Positions 10,927 through 19,447 of a DNA stretch of 64,000 nt are shown in pieces; position 1 is the stretch's first letter, and the number at the start of each line of letters is the position of its first letter. This DNA is from an uncultured Lentisphaerota bacterium (GTDB taxonomy: Bacteria; Verrucomicrobiota; Lentisphaeria; Oligosphaerales; CAITYL01), in the NCBI GenBank assembly GCA_903921725.1, contig CAIXRA010000005.1, positions 46,933 to 110,932 on the forward strand. The letters are read 5' to 3'. Made by a program: the position numbers and the translations under genes. Below the pieces are notes generated by a model, which was given only the letters and a program-made list of their open reading frames with translations, searched no databases and was not told the DNA's origin.

Positions 10927-12018
10927 TCAGATGCCGCGGGCGCAGATGGCTTGGCGCAGCGCGTCGCTGTCCGCGTACGGCGTGTCGATCATGTCGATGG
11001 AAATGGGCTGGTGCTTGCGGCACGGCTTCAGCAGCCGGTGGCCGAAGCGCCCGAGCATCAGCTCACGGCAGGAGATCTGCCCTTTCTGCAGGGGGATCGC
11101 CAAGTAGACGTCCTCCTCGTGCAGCCGCTGTCCGGCTGGCAGATCCTCGGCGGCGTAGACGCCGCGCACATAGCCGTCCAGGTAGGCGGTCTCCCGGGGC
11201 AGCGGCGCCTTGCGTTCATTGGCCGAAGTCCCGCAGTAGGCCTGCGCCCTCTTGTAGGCCTTGAACCAAGCATCCACCTGCTCCGGAAGCGAGGAGTACG
11301 CCGCCACCTCCGCGCCGTCCGTGGCGATGTCGATGTGCCGCTCGAAGGTGCGGGCGCCCTTGGCATAGGCGATGGTGACGGAGGTTGCCCAGTCCTTGTG
11401 TTCATGGCTGGAGTAGCCGATGGCGTGGCCGGGATAGCGGTTGCGCAGGTAGTCGATCTGGTTCAGCTCGCACTCGCCCTCCTCGTGCGGATAGGCGGCG
11501 ATGCAGTGGTTGAGGGCCAGCGGAATGTTGCGGTTTGTGAAGAAGGTGACCATGTCGTCCATGTCCTTCTGCGAGGCGCCGCCCACTGAGACGATCACCG
11601 GCTTCCGAGTGCCGGCAATCTTCTCCAGCAGCATCCAGTCGGCCGAGTCGGCGCTGGCAATCTTGATGATCGGCAGGTCGAACTCCACGCACCAGTCGAC
11701 CGACTTCTCGTCGAACGGCGTCGCCATGGGGATGCAGCCGCTCTTGCGGATCGCCTCGACCAGCGCGGCGTAGTCCTGCTTGGACAGGCGCGTCTCATTG
11801 ATGCGCTGGATGTAGCGGATGTCCGTCCGCTGCCGGAAATCCCTGTGCACGAAGCTGTCCACGTCGCGGAACTGCAGCTTGATGGCGGCACGGACGTTGT
11901 TGAACCGCACAATCCGCGAGTGCTGGCGGATGATCTCCAGCCCGCGCTCCAGACGGCCGAGGTGGTTGTTGGTCATCTCAAGCACGAAAAGGTCTTCGAA
12001 CATGCTGCGCTGAATCAT
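10927..12018 (-). CDS. N-acetylneuraminate synthase (NeuB) family protein
   Basis: A 363-residue protein of the sialic acid synthase family, which condenses phosphoenolpyruvate with a hexosamine-type aldehyde to make nonulosonates. It has the (beta/alpha)8 domain with conserved pieces ATPFDEKSVD, IIKIASADS, VIVSVGGAS and HCIAAYPHEE, and a C-terminal antifreeze-like SAF domain (GVYAAEDLPAGQRLHEEDV). The ATG at 12018 overlaps the stop of the AroB-like gene by four bases. No CMP-sugar synthetase, NeuC or aminotransferase is in the window, so the actual product sugar is not determined. Confidence 0.88.
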   Translation of the reverse strand: MIQRSMFEDLFVLEMTNNHLGRLERGLEIIRQHSRIVRFNNVRAAIKLQFRDVDSFVHRDFRQRTDIRYIQRINETRLSKQDYAALVEAIRKSGCIPMATPFDEKSVDWCVEFDLPIIKIASADSADWMLLEKIAGTRKPVIVSVGGASQKDMDDMVTFFTNRNIPLALNHCIAAYPHEEGECELNQIDYLRNRYPGHAIGYSSHEHKDWATSVTIAYAKGARTFERHIDIATDGAEVAAYSSLPEQVDAWFKAYKRAQAYCGTSANERKAPLPRETAYLDGYVRGVYAAEDLPAGQRLHEEDVYLAIPLQKGQISCRELMLGRFGHRLLKPCRKHQPISIDMIDTPYADSDALRQAICARGI

Positions 12019-13112
12019 CGGCTCCCCCTTGCGGCAGGCTGCCCGCATTGCGTGGTCAAATAGGCGTCCAGAATCTCTTCAAGCGCGCCGTCCAGGGCGG
12101 TCGGCACAATCCGGAGCTCACCGGAGGCCGCGGGCAGGACGAGGCTGACGGAGCCCCCCGCCGCCTTCTTGTCGCGCGCCGCGCCGGCCACCAGCCCGCG
12201 TGCCGTCACCGGCCGGGAGTAGCTGACCGGGAAGTGGCGGGCGACAAACGCGTGGATGCCGGCGTACTCCGCCTCGGGCAGCAGCCCCTTCTTCACGGCG
12301 ATCCAGTTGGCAAGATCCACACCCCAGGCCACGGCCAGCCCGTGCGGAATCCCGTAGCCGGAAAGGGTTTCCAGCACATGGCCGAACGTGTGGCCGTAGT
12401 TCAGGATGCGGCGCGGGCCGGCCTCATACTCGTCCTGCTCGATGATGGCCTGCTTGACCCGCAACCCCTTCCGGATCAACCCGGGCAGTTCCGGGTTCCG
12501 CAGCCCGCCGCGCTCCAGCGCCCCCCGTACCTCCTCGAAGAAAACAGCGGGGCCGGTCAGCGACAGCTTGACGATCTCGCCGTAGCCGGAGCGGATATCG
12601 TTGTCGGAAAGCGTGTCCAGGAACTCCGGCGCGATCCAGACGGCGGACGGCGCATGGAACGCACCGACCTGGTTCTTGTGCCGGTTGAAGTTCAGGCAGC
12701 ATTTCGCGCCGATGCAGCTGTCCGACATGGCCAGCAGCGTAGTCGGAACGAACTCCCAGCGGATGCCCCGGTGATAAACGTGGGCGGCGAAGGAGGCCAT
12801 GTCCCCGATGATTCCGCCGCCGACGGCGAGCAGCCGGCTCTGGCGCGAAAACTGGTTGGCCTGCATGAACTCCAGAACCTTCGCGGAGCCGGCGAGCGTC
12901 TTCTCCTCCTCCGTGGCGTCGGCCAGCAGGACGGGAACCGCCCCCAGCAGCGGCGCCAGGGCGTCCGGGTACATCCCGGCGACGCGGCGGTCGGCCACCA
13001 CCCCGGAGAAACCCATCCCCGCCAGCCGCGCGGCAAGCGCCGCAACGCCTCCCGCGGCGAACTCCACGCGGTAGGCGCCCTGGCCGGACTGGATGAGAAG
13101 GGGTTCCAGCAT
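12015..13112 (-). CDS. 3-dehydroquinate synthase-like sugar phosphate cyclase
   Basis: A 365-residue AroB-superfamily protein. The NAD-binding motif GGGIIGDMASFAA, the metal ligands (Glu in GYGEIVKL, His in NYGHTFGH) and VPTTLLA are in place. However, the usual 'D.SIGGKTGVN' stretch reads SDSCIGAKCCLN. Its place inside a polysaccharide operon, between NeuB and an SDR, argues for a dedicated sugar-phosphate cyclase or a sugar-modifying role rather than the shikimate pathway. True AroB cannot be excluded without a genome-wide check for a second copy. Coupled to neuB by a four-base overlap. Confidence 0.82.
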   Translation of the reverse strand: MLEPLLIQSGQGAYRVEFAAGGVAALAARLAGMGFSGVVADRRVAGMYPDALAPLLGAVPVLLADATEEEKTLAGSAKVLEFMQANQFSRQSRLLAVGGGIIGDMASFAAHVYHRGIRWEFVPTTLLAMSDSCIGAKCCLNFNRHKNQVGAFHAPSAVWIAPEFLDTLSDNDIRSGYGEIVKLSLTGPAVFFEEVRGALERGGLRNPELPGLIRKGLRVKQAIIEQDEYEAGPRRILNYGHTFGHVLETLSGYGIPHGLAVAWGVDLANWIAVKKGLLPEAEYAGIHAFVARHFPVSYSRPVTARGLVAGAARDKKAAGGSVSLVLPAASGELRIVPTALDGALEEILDAYLTTQCGQPAARGSR

Positions 13113-13122
13113 GCCGCCGCTC

Positions 13123-13791
13123 CTATTGGGCCAGGTAGCCGCCGTCGATGACCAACGTCTGCCCCGTGATATAGCTGTTCGCCTCGGAGCCGAGCATGAA
13201 CACGAGGCCGGCGATCTCCTCCGGCGTCCCGAGCCGGCCCAGCGGCACCTGGGCGCACAGCGCGGCGAGCTCCTCCGGAGAGTTGTTCTTCCGGGTCAGA
13301 TCGGTCCCGATGAAGCCGGGGCAGACGGCGTTGACGAGGATGCCGTCGCGGCCGTATTCCACCGCGGCGCTGCGCGTCAACGAGTTCAGGGCCGCCTTCG
13401 TGGCGGAATAGGCCGCGCGCCCGCCCCGGGTTACGAAGCTGTAGCAGGAGCTGATGTTGACGATCCGCCCCCAGCCTTTCCGCGCCATGGCGGCGGCGGC
13501 GTGCCGGGTCAGCAGCAGCGGCGCCGTCAGGTTGACGTCCTGCATCAGTTGCCAGTCGGACAGCTCCAAGTCCCGGATTGGAATGATGTTGTTGATTCCG
13601 GCGTTGTTGACGAGTGCGTCCACCTCCAGCACGCCCCCGTGCCGGGCGATGTAGGCCTCGACGGCGTCCGGGCGCGACAGGTCCAGCTCGTCCCTTCCCG
13701 GCGCGACGACCTCCCAGCCGGCGGCGCGGTAGCACTCCGCCACGGCCCGGCCGATGCCGCGCGCGCCACCCGTGATGAAAACCCGTTTCAT
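13123..13791 (-). CDS. SDR family oxidoreductase
   Basis: A 222-residue classical short-chain dehydrogenase. The cofactor motif TGGARGIG is at residues 7-14, followed by NNAG, the catalytic Ser in NISSCYS and the YSATK (YxxxK) motif, with PGFIGTDL and the C-terminal GQTLVIDGGY. It is related to 3-oxoacyl-ACP reductase-like SDRs. It lies 12 bases downstream of the ThDP enzyme and 10 bases upstream of the AroB-like gene and probably reduces or epimerises an intermediate made by them. The substrate is unknown. Confidence 0.93.
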   Translation of the reverse strand: MKRVFITGGARGIGRAVAECYRAAGWEVVAPGRDELDLSRPDAVEAYIARHGGVLEVDALVNNAGINNIIPIRDLELSDWQLMQDVNLTAPLLLTRHAAAAMARKGWGRIVNISSCYSFVTRGGRAAYSATKAALNSLTRSAAVEYGRDGILVNAVCPGFIGTDLTRKNNSPEELAALCAQVPLGRLGTPEEIAGLVFMLGSEANSYITGQTLVIDGGYLAQ

Positions 13792-13803
13792 ATTCGCCTC
13801 CGG

Positions 13804-15624
13804 CTACGGCTCCACCGGCGGAACCCGCATGTTCATCTGCAGCTCGTCCCGCGACAGGAAAGGGAACATATCCTCCAGCGGCGGAGAAACAATCCGCCCG
13901 TCGGGGAGCGGCCGGGCCGCCAGCTTGGGCTCGAACCCCTGCGCCGGATCCAGCATCACCTCGCAGAGGCCGGGGCCGGGGAGCGCCAGGAACTCCGCCA
14001 TCCGCGACACGAAACCGTCGCCCGCGATGCGGACGGCGGGGATGCCGTAGGCCTGCGCCACCTTCACGATGTCCGGAAACGACACGCCGCTGGCCGGGGA
14101 TTCGCCGACAAACCGGCGGAAGAAGTTGGCCTGGCTGCCGCGGATGGAGAGATAGCCGCCGTTGTTGAGGACGAAAATCTTGACCGGCAACTGGTGGTGC
14201 GCGACCGTCTGGAGCTCCTGGATGTTCATCTGGAGGCTGCCGTCTCCCGCCAGGCAGACCACGCGCCCGCCGCGGGCGACGGCGGCGCCGATGGCGGCCG
14301 GCAGATCATAGCCCATGGAGGCGTCGCCCGTGTTGCCGAGGAGCCGCTGCCGACCGCGGATTTCCGCCGCTTGATAGGCGACCACGTTAGCGGTGCCGTT
14401 GCCGCAGACCACGACATCGTCATCCGCCAGCGCGGGGAACAGTTCCGCGATAATACGGTACGGGTTGAGCAGGCCGTCCGCACCGACGGCGGCGCGGTGA
14501 TGCGGCTGCACCACGGGATAGGCGGCCACGCGGTGGCGGCACCACTCCAGCCAGCCGGCGTGCGCGCCGGTGTCGAACCCCGTACGCCCGAGCTCCCGCT
14601 CCATCGCATCCAGAAACGGCGCCGCGCCGCAGGCGACCGGCATCTCCACCCGCAGGGTCGGCTTCTTCATCTCCGCGGGGTCGATGTCCACCTGGATGCG
14701 GAACGCCCCGCGGGCGAACGTCCTCCAGTTGTAACTGACCTGGCGCAGCCCCATGCGGCAGCCGAGGATCAGCAGCAGATCCGCGTTCTGGACCGTGAAA
14801 TTTCCGGGGCGGTCGCCAATGTCGCCGGGGCGCCCGCCATGCAGCGGATCGTCGGACGGCAGAAGGTCGATGGCCGTCCACGCCGTCGCCACGGGGACGC
14901 CGAGCCGCCGAATCACCCGCTCGAACACCGCCTCGGCGTGCGCTAGGCGGATTCCTTTTCCGGCCAGGATGACGGGGCGTTCCGCCTCCCGCAGCCGCCG
15001 CACGATTTCGCGCACGGAATCCTCCAAGTCCGCGGGAGGAGTGATTTCATCCTCCGCGGGGTCGTAGCCGCGCAACGCCTCCGGCTCGACCATGGCCGCC
15101 TGCACGTCGATTGGGATGTCCAGCCAGACGGGACCCGGGCGGCCGTGATCCGCAAGATAAAGCGCGCGCTCCAGATGATAGCGGATGGATTCCGGTTCCG
15201 TCACCAGCACGGCGTACTTGGTGATGCCTTTGGCCATGGAGACGATGTCCGCCTCCTGGTCGCCGAGCTGCCGGAGCTTGAGCTGCGGATAATTGGCCAT
15301 GCAGGTTTCGCGCTTGACCTGGCCGGAGATCACCAGCATCGGGATCGAGTCGGTCCACGCGCCGAAGACGCCGTTGAGCGCGTTGATGCCGCCGGGGCCG
15401 GTCGTCACGCTCACCAGCGCCGGTTTGCCCGCGATGCGGGCGTACCCCTCCGCCGCCATGGCGCAGGCCTGCTCGTGATGGCAGCAGACGTAGCGGATCC
15501 GCTTCTCCAGCCCCAGAGCATCGTTCAGGTGCATGGCCCCGCCGCCGGTCACCAGGAACGCGGTGTCGATTCCGTGTTCCGCCAGCCGCCGCATCAGATA
15601 ATCCGCCAGACGCACCGTTGCCAT
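13804..15624 (-). CDS. Thiamine diphosphate enzyme, acetolactate synthase-like
   Basis: A 606-residue ThDP-dependent enzyme with the three-domain layout of acetolactate synthase. The catalytic Glu lies in CCHHEQACAMAAEGYAR; the ThDP/Mg motif begins GDGSLQMNIQELQ and ends LNNGGY; the N-terminal loop reads TGGGAMHLNDAL. I prefer the ATG at 15624 (GGGAGG seven bases upstream) to the GTG at 15630. In sugar operons this class includes YerE, which transfers a two-carbon unit from pyruvate to a CDP-keto-dideoxyhexose to make branched-chain sugars. No regulatory IlvH subunit is present, which fits a sugar role rather than branched amino acid synthesis. Confidence 0.88.
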   Translation of the reverse strand: MATVRLADYLMRRLAEHGIDTAFLVTGGGAMHLNDALGLEKRIRYVCCHHEQACAMAAEGYARIAGKPALVSVTTGPGGINALNGVFGAWTDSIPMLVISGQVKRETCMANYPQLKLRQLGDQEADIVSMAKGITKYAVLVTEPESIRYHLERALYLADHGRPGPVWLDIPIDVQAAMVEPEALRGYDPAEDEITPPADLEDSVREIVRRLREAERPVILAGKGIRLAHAEAVFERVIRRLGVPVATAWTAIDLLPSDDPLHGGRPGDIGDRPGNFTVQNADLLLILGCRMGLRQVSYNWRTFARGAFRIQVDIDPAEMKKPTLRVEMPVACGAAPFLDAMERELGRTGFDTGAHAGWLEWCRHRVAAYPVVQPHHRAAVGADGLLNPYRIIAELFPALADDDVVVCGNGTANVVAYQAAEIRGRQRLLGNTGDASMGYDLPAAIGAAVARGGRVVCLAGDGSLQMNIQELQTVAHHQLPVKIFVLNNGGYLSIRGSQANFFRRFVGESPASGVSFPDIVKVAQAYGIPAVRIAGDGFVSRMAEFLALPGPGLCEVMLDPAQGFEPKLAARPLPDGRIVSPPLEDMFPFLSRDELQMNMRVPPVEP

Positions 15625-15640
15625 CCTCACGCCTCCCGTG

Positions 15641-17074
15641 TCACGTTCCGCCCGACCCGCCCTCTTCCGCCAGCCACCGGCGGACGGCGGCTATCCGCAG
15701 CAGCCCCGGCGCCAGCCCCTCCGCCAGACGGCGGTATGCCGCGCGCAGGCTGCACGCTTTCCACTCCGCATCCCCGGACGCCGAACAGGGCATCGGAAAC
15801 TTCACGGCGGCATACAACAGCAGCAGCAGCGCCAGGCACTTGACCTGTCCGCCGGCCGGCCACCCCTGCACGATCAGGTGCTGCGGACTGAAGCAGACCG
15901 CGCAGGGAATGAGCACCAGTAGTTGCGCCTTGAAACCGAACGCCGTCCGCCCCTCCGCCACGTCGCGCACCAGAAACAGCAGGAACAATCCCCATGGCAG
16001 GTAAAGATACACCAGTTTGTAGTCCCCCGAAACCGGCGCGAACAAAAGAAACGCCAGGACGAGAAAAAACAACTGGTTCAGCCGCGGCAGGGTGACGACC
16101 CGCAAGGCGTACATTCCCACCAGAAAACCGGCGGCCACCAGCTTGTAGCATGCGTACATCAACGGCAGGTCGTACTCGGCGTGATTGTAGAACGGGGAGG
16201 GGCCGAGCGCAAGGAACAGCCCGCGCTTGATCAGTCCGAGCAGTGAATGGTTGAACCCCAGCTCCCACTCGCGCAATTCCAGAAAATAGCAGTTCCCGAA
16301 GTTGCCCAGCGCCCCCGAAATGTTCCGCCACGCCTCCCCGACCGACGGTCCCAGCGCGTGCAGCGCCAACAGCGTCAGCACGACCAGAAACACGGGAGGC
16401 AGCAGCAGCGGCGGCCACTTCCGGCGCGGCACAAACAACAGCAGCAGCGGCGCATAGACGAACTTGCAGGCGACCGCCACCCCCAGGCATAGCGCGGCGG
16501 GCAGATCCCTCCCCCTGCACCAGAAAAAGACACCGGCCGCAATGAGGACCCACAGCGCCCCCTCGATGTTGCCGCGGTCGGCCAGAAACCAGACGGGATA
16601 CGACAGCACGGCGGAAAGAAGCAACGACCGCCAGGCCGCGACGCGCACGGGTGAACGCCGCGAGGAGGCGGCGAGCACGGCCATGAACATCAGAAAGCAC
16701 AGCAGGAAAAATGCCAGGTAGAAGCCGAGCGCCGCGACGATGTCGGCGCCAAACGGCCGGACAAACGCCGCAAAGAGGAACGCCGCCGGCGCGTTGTAGG
16801 CGAACGGGCCGCTCGCGCCCTGGTGCTGGAAGAAACCATGGCCGATGTACCGGCATTGTTCGGCATACTCGGTGAAGTCGGAGAACCGGTACTCGGGCCA
16901 GTACAGCCAGGAAGCGTGGGGCCAGGCGGCGTATCCCGCCTGCGCCCAGGCCACCGCGGCCGCAGTGGAGGCAACAAAGCAAAAAATCAGCACGGCAGCG
17001 TAGGCCGCAAGCGCAATCCGCACCTGCCTGGCGGATTCGCATGCCGGCCGGAATGACGGGGCGGACTTGCTCAT
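15641..17074 (-). CDS. Polytopic membrane glycosyltransferase, GT87/DUF2029-like
   Basis: A 477-residue integral membrane protein with about nine or ten hydrophobic helices. The first external loop (YWPEYRFSDFTEYAEQC) holds acidic residues and is followed by FAYNAPAAFLFAAFVRPFG, the layout of GT-C polyprenyl-phosphate-sugar-dependent transferases of the GT87/DUF2029 type. These move a mannose- or arabinose-type sugar to a growing glycan on the periplasmic side. The ATG at 17074 overlaps the upstream stop by four bases. The donor and acceptor are not known. Confidence 0.78.
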   Translation of the reverse strand: MSKSAPSFRPACESARQVRIALAAYAAVLIFCFVASTAAAVAWAQAGYAAWPHASWLYWPEYRFSDFTEYAEQCRYIGHGFFQHQGASGPFAYNAPAAFLFAAFVRPFGADIVAALGFYLAFFLLCFLMFMAVLAASSRRSPVRVAAWRSLLLSAVLSYPVWFLADRGNIEGALWVLIAAGVFFWCRGRDLPAALCLGVAVACKFVYAPLLLLFVPRRKWPPLLLPPVFLVVLTLLALHALGPSVGEAWRNISGALGNFGNCYFLELREWELGFNHSLLGLIKRGLFLALGPSPFYNHAEYDLPLMYACYKLVAAGFLVGMYALRVVTLPRLNQLFFLVLAFLLFAPVSGDYKLVYLYLPWGLFLLFLVRDVAEGRTAFGFKAQLLVLIPCAVCFSPQHLIVQGWPAGGQVKCLALLLLLYAAVKFPMPCSASGDAEWKACSLRAAYRRLAEGLAPGLLRIAAVRRWLAEEGGSGGT

Positions 17075-18693
17075 GGCCGGCCTTTCCCTGCGGGTTTTTC
17101 GAAAAGGAACGGCGGCAGCGGCTCCGTCTTCAGCCACAGCAGCATCAGGTCGCGGCCGGGAAAGAGAAAGTAGCGGCTTTCCAGATGCACGTAAAGCTCC
17201 CGCGGCATGTAGGTAAGGTCGCCCGAGAGAAAGACGGCGCAGGCGGGATTCCAGCGCCGGAACGCATCCACCACCGCGTCAACCGTCCCCTTCCGCGCCT
17301 CGCCGGTCCCCATCCACCAGATCGGCATTCCGGGCGGCGGCGTGATTCCGTATGCCGGATAGCCGAACTCCAGGCGCGGCCCGAAAAAGACGCGGCCGTC
17401 CCGGCGCACCGCGGGCGGAATCCGGGCAAAAACGGATTGAAGCTCCGACAAATCCGCGGCCAGCCGCGGGCCGGACCGCAGCCCGCGAAAAAGCGCCGGT
17501 TCCGAAAGCATGCGGACGGCCCCCTCCTCATAAAACAATCCGGGGCCGATGCTCGCCACCCTGGCACGCGTGACGGCGTACCCCACCCCGGTGACCGCCA
17601 GAAGCCCGATGCATAAACAGGCCACGGCCATGCCGGCGGTCGCGGGCGGGCGGGACAACCCCGGCTCTTCCGCGGCAATGCCGGCGGACGGCACGACAAA
17701 CAGCCAGACGGCCGCGCCGATGAAGACGCAGGGGGCGTCCGCCATGTTATGCTCCATATTGGTCGCCATCCCCACAAAGCCGGCGACAATGCCCAGCAGC
17801 GCCACGGCGAACAGCGCTTTCCTGCCTGCGGCGGGCCGGACTGTCCGGCGGTGCCGCCAGGCATGCGCGCAGCAGCCCCCAACCAGCACCAGCGCGATGA
17901 GCAGCGTCACCCCCGCCTCCTCTGGCTCCGCATCCCACAGACACAGGCGGAACATCCGGCCGCTGAAGACGCGCCCGGACGCCTCCAGCAGCGATCCGAT
18001 CAGCGCCACGGGTGAAACACGCGTCGCCATCATCAGCGCCGTGGAGAACACGAATGCAACCGCAAGGCAGGCCAAAAACCTCCGCCGCAAATCCTGCCGG
18101 CAGAGCAGGACAATCCCCACGCCCGCCAGCAAGAACCCGGCCACGTTGACCTTCATCCAGGAAAGAAGCACGGCGCAGGCCACGAAAAAGATGTCGGAGA
18201 CCAGCCCCTTCTCCCGGATGAAGAGCGCGGACGCCGTCACGAACAGCGCACCGGCCACCGCCGTCGTCTGGTTGTAATGCCATGAAGAAAGCGGCAGCAT
18301 GCCCACGGCCTGGACGGCGGACGCCAGCCCCAGCGACGCACACACGCCGACCCCCAGACGCCGCAGCATGGCGTGCTGCAGGAGAAGCGTCGCCGCCGCA
18401 TACAGCGCCGTCAGCAGCACGACGGAATGCCAGCTTGCGCCGAAAAGACCGAACGCCATTCCGGGAAACACAATGTAGGACGGGGGGACTCCCGGCGCGA
18501 TGATTTCCGTGTAGAGTGCCTGCCCCTGGTGGTAGCGCCAGGCTCCCTGGAGCAGCGCGCTCCCGTCAAACCCCCCGAAATGAATCATGCCGAAATGCAG
18601 GACCGCCGCCGCAAGCACCGCCGCGGCAAACAGGGGGGCCAGAAAGCGCAGGCAGGCGCCAGCCGGCCGTTTTTCCTGGCGGCCGGGCGTCAT
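17071..18693 (-). CDS. Polytopic membrane protein, probable GT-C glycosyltransferase
   Basis: A 540-residue membrane protein with a first hydrophobic helix at about residues 18-38, a large first loop (FDGSALLQGAWRYHQGQ), around ten further helices and a soluble C-terminal part of about 150 residues. The architecture resembles PMT/GT39-type transferases or flippase-like O-antigen proteins. The ATG at 18693 gives a four-base overlap with the preceding GT2 gene; the longer open frame upstream is the shadow of that gene. No specific family could be assigned by eye. Confidence 0.72.
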   Translation of the reverse strand: MTPGRQEKRPAGACLRFLAPLFAAAVLAAAVLHFGMIHFGGFDGSALLQGAWRYHQGQALYTEIIAPGVPPSYIVFPGMAFGLFGASWHSVVLLTALYAAATLLLQHAMLRRLGVGVCASLGLASAVQAVGMLPLSSWHYNQTTAVAGALFVTASALFIREKGLVSDIFFVACAVLLSWMKVNVAGFLLAGVGIVLLCRQDLRRRFLACLAVAFVFSTALMMATRVSPVALIGSLLEASGRVFSGRMFRLCLWDAEPEEAGVTLLIALVLVGGCCAHAWRHRRTVRPAAGRKALFAVALLGIVAGFVGMATNMEHNMADAPCVFIGAAVWLFVVPSAGIAAEEPGLSRPPATAGMAVACLCIGLLAVTGVGYAVTRARVASIGPGLFYEEGAVRMLSEPALFRGLRSGPRLAADLSELQSVFARIPPAVRRDGRVFFGPRLEFGYPAYGITPPPGMPIWWMGTGEARKGTVDAVVDAFRRWNPACAVFLSGDLTYMPRELYVHLESRYFLFPGRDLMLLWLKTEPLPPFLFEKPAGKGRP

Positions 18694-19412
18694 GCCCCCC
18701 TCCTCGTCCCCGCCGCCTTGATGGCCAGCAGCTTGAGCAGCGTCCAGTAGAACGAGAACATGAACCGGAGGAGGCTGCGCTTGGTTTGGCCAAACATCCG
18801 TTTTTTGAAGACGAAGGGAACCTCCCGGATGCGGAGGCCGCGCTTCGCCATGGCGCACTTGATCAGGATTTCCTCGATGATGTCGAAGTTGCTGCAAGTC
18901 AGGCGGATTTCCTTCAGCAACTCCGCCCGGTATAGCTTGTAGCTGTTCGACACGTCGAGGCATCCGATGCGGAGCAGCACCCGGAACACGATGTTCAGCA
19001 CCCGGCTCATGAAGATCAGAATCCAGGGATTCTCCGTCGCCCCGCCCCGCACATACCGGGACGCCGCCACGATGTCGTTCTCCGCCGCATGCCGGTAGAG
19101 TTGCGGGATGTATTCCGGCGAGTGCGAGCCGTCCGCATCCATGAACAGGATGTGGGCTCCCCGGGCGCGGGCGATGCCGGTCCGCACGGCGTCGCCGTAG
19201 GCATTTCCGCCGGTGCGGCGGATGTGGACGGCACCGTTCGCGCCGCACACGGCCGCCGTGTTGTCCGCCGGCTCCATCGTGTCCACCACCAGGATTTCAT
19301 GGGATGCCGGCAGCTCCGTGAACACGGCGTTGATCCGGGGAAGAAGCAGCCGGAGGTTCTCCTCCTCAAGGCAGGCGGGGATCACAATGCTTAATTCGAC
19401 CGGCGTGTTCAT
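18690..19412 (-). CDS. GT2 glycosyltransferase, polyprenol-phosphate sugar synthase-like
   Basis: A 240-residue family 2 transferase. It begins MNTPVELSIVIPACLEEENL, has the nucleotide-sugar motifs ILVVDTMEPADNT and the DxD-type FMDADGSHSPEYIPQLY, and a conserved FKKRMFGQTKRS that is typical of dolichol-phosphate mannosyltransferase homologues. One hydrophobic helix near the C-terminus could anchor it. It is likely to charge a polyprenyl phosphate for use by the two GT-C membrane proteins that follow it in the operon. The start at 19412 has an AGGA site. Confidence 0.9.
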   Translation of the reverse strand: MNTPVELSIVIPACLEEENLRLLLPRINAVFTELPASHEILVVDTMEPADNTAAVCGANGAVHIRRTGGNAYGDAVRTGIARARGAHILFMDADGSHSPEYIPQLYRHAAENDIVAASRYVRGGATENPWILIFMSRVLNIVFRVLLRIGCLDVSNSYKLYRAELLKEIRLTCSNFDIIEEILIKCAMAKRGLRIREVPFVFKKRMFGQTKRSLLRFMFSFYWTLLKLLAIKAAGTRRGA

Positions 19413-19447
19413 AAAATCCTGCCCGCTGCGGCATGCCGCCGCCTGAC

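Noticed and set aside
13804..15624. Acetolactate synthase for valine/isoleucine synthesis (ilvB)
   Set aside because: There is no ilvN/ilvH or ilvC neighbour, and the gene is embedded in a polysaccharide operon, so I kept a general ThDP-enzyme call.
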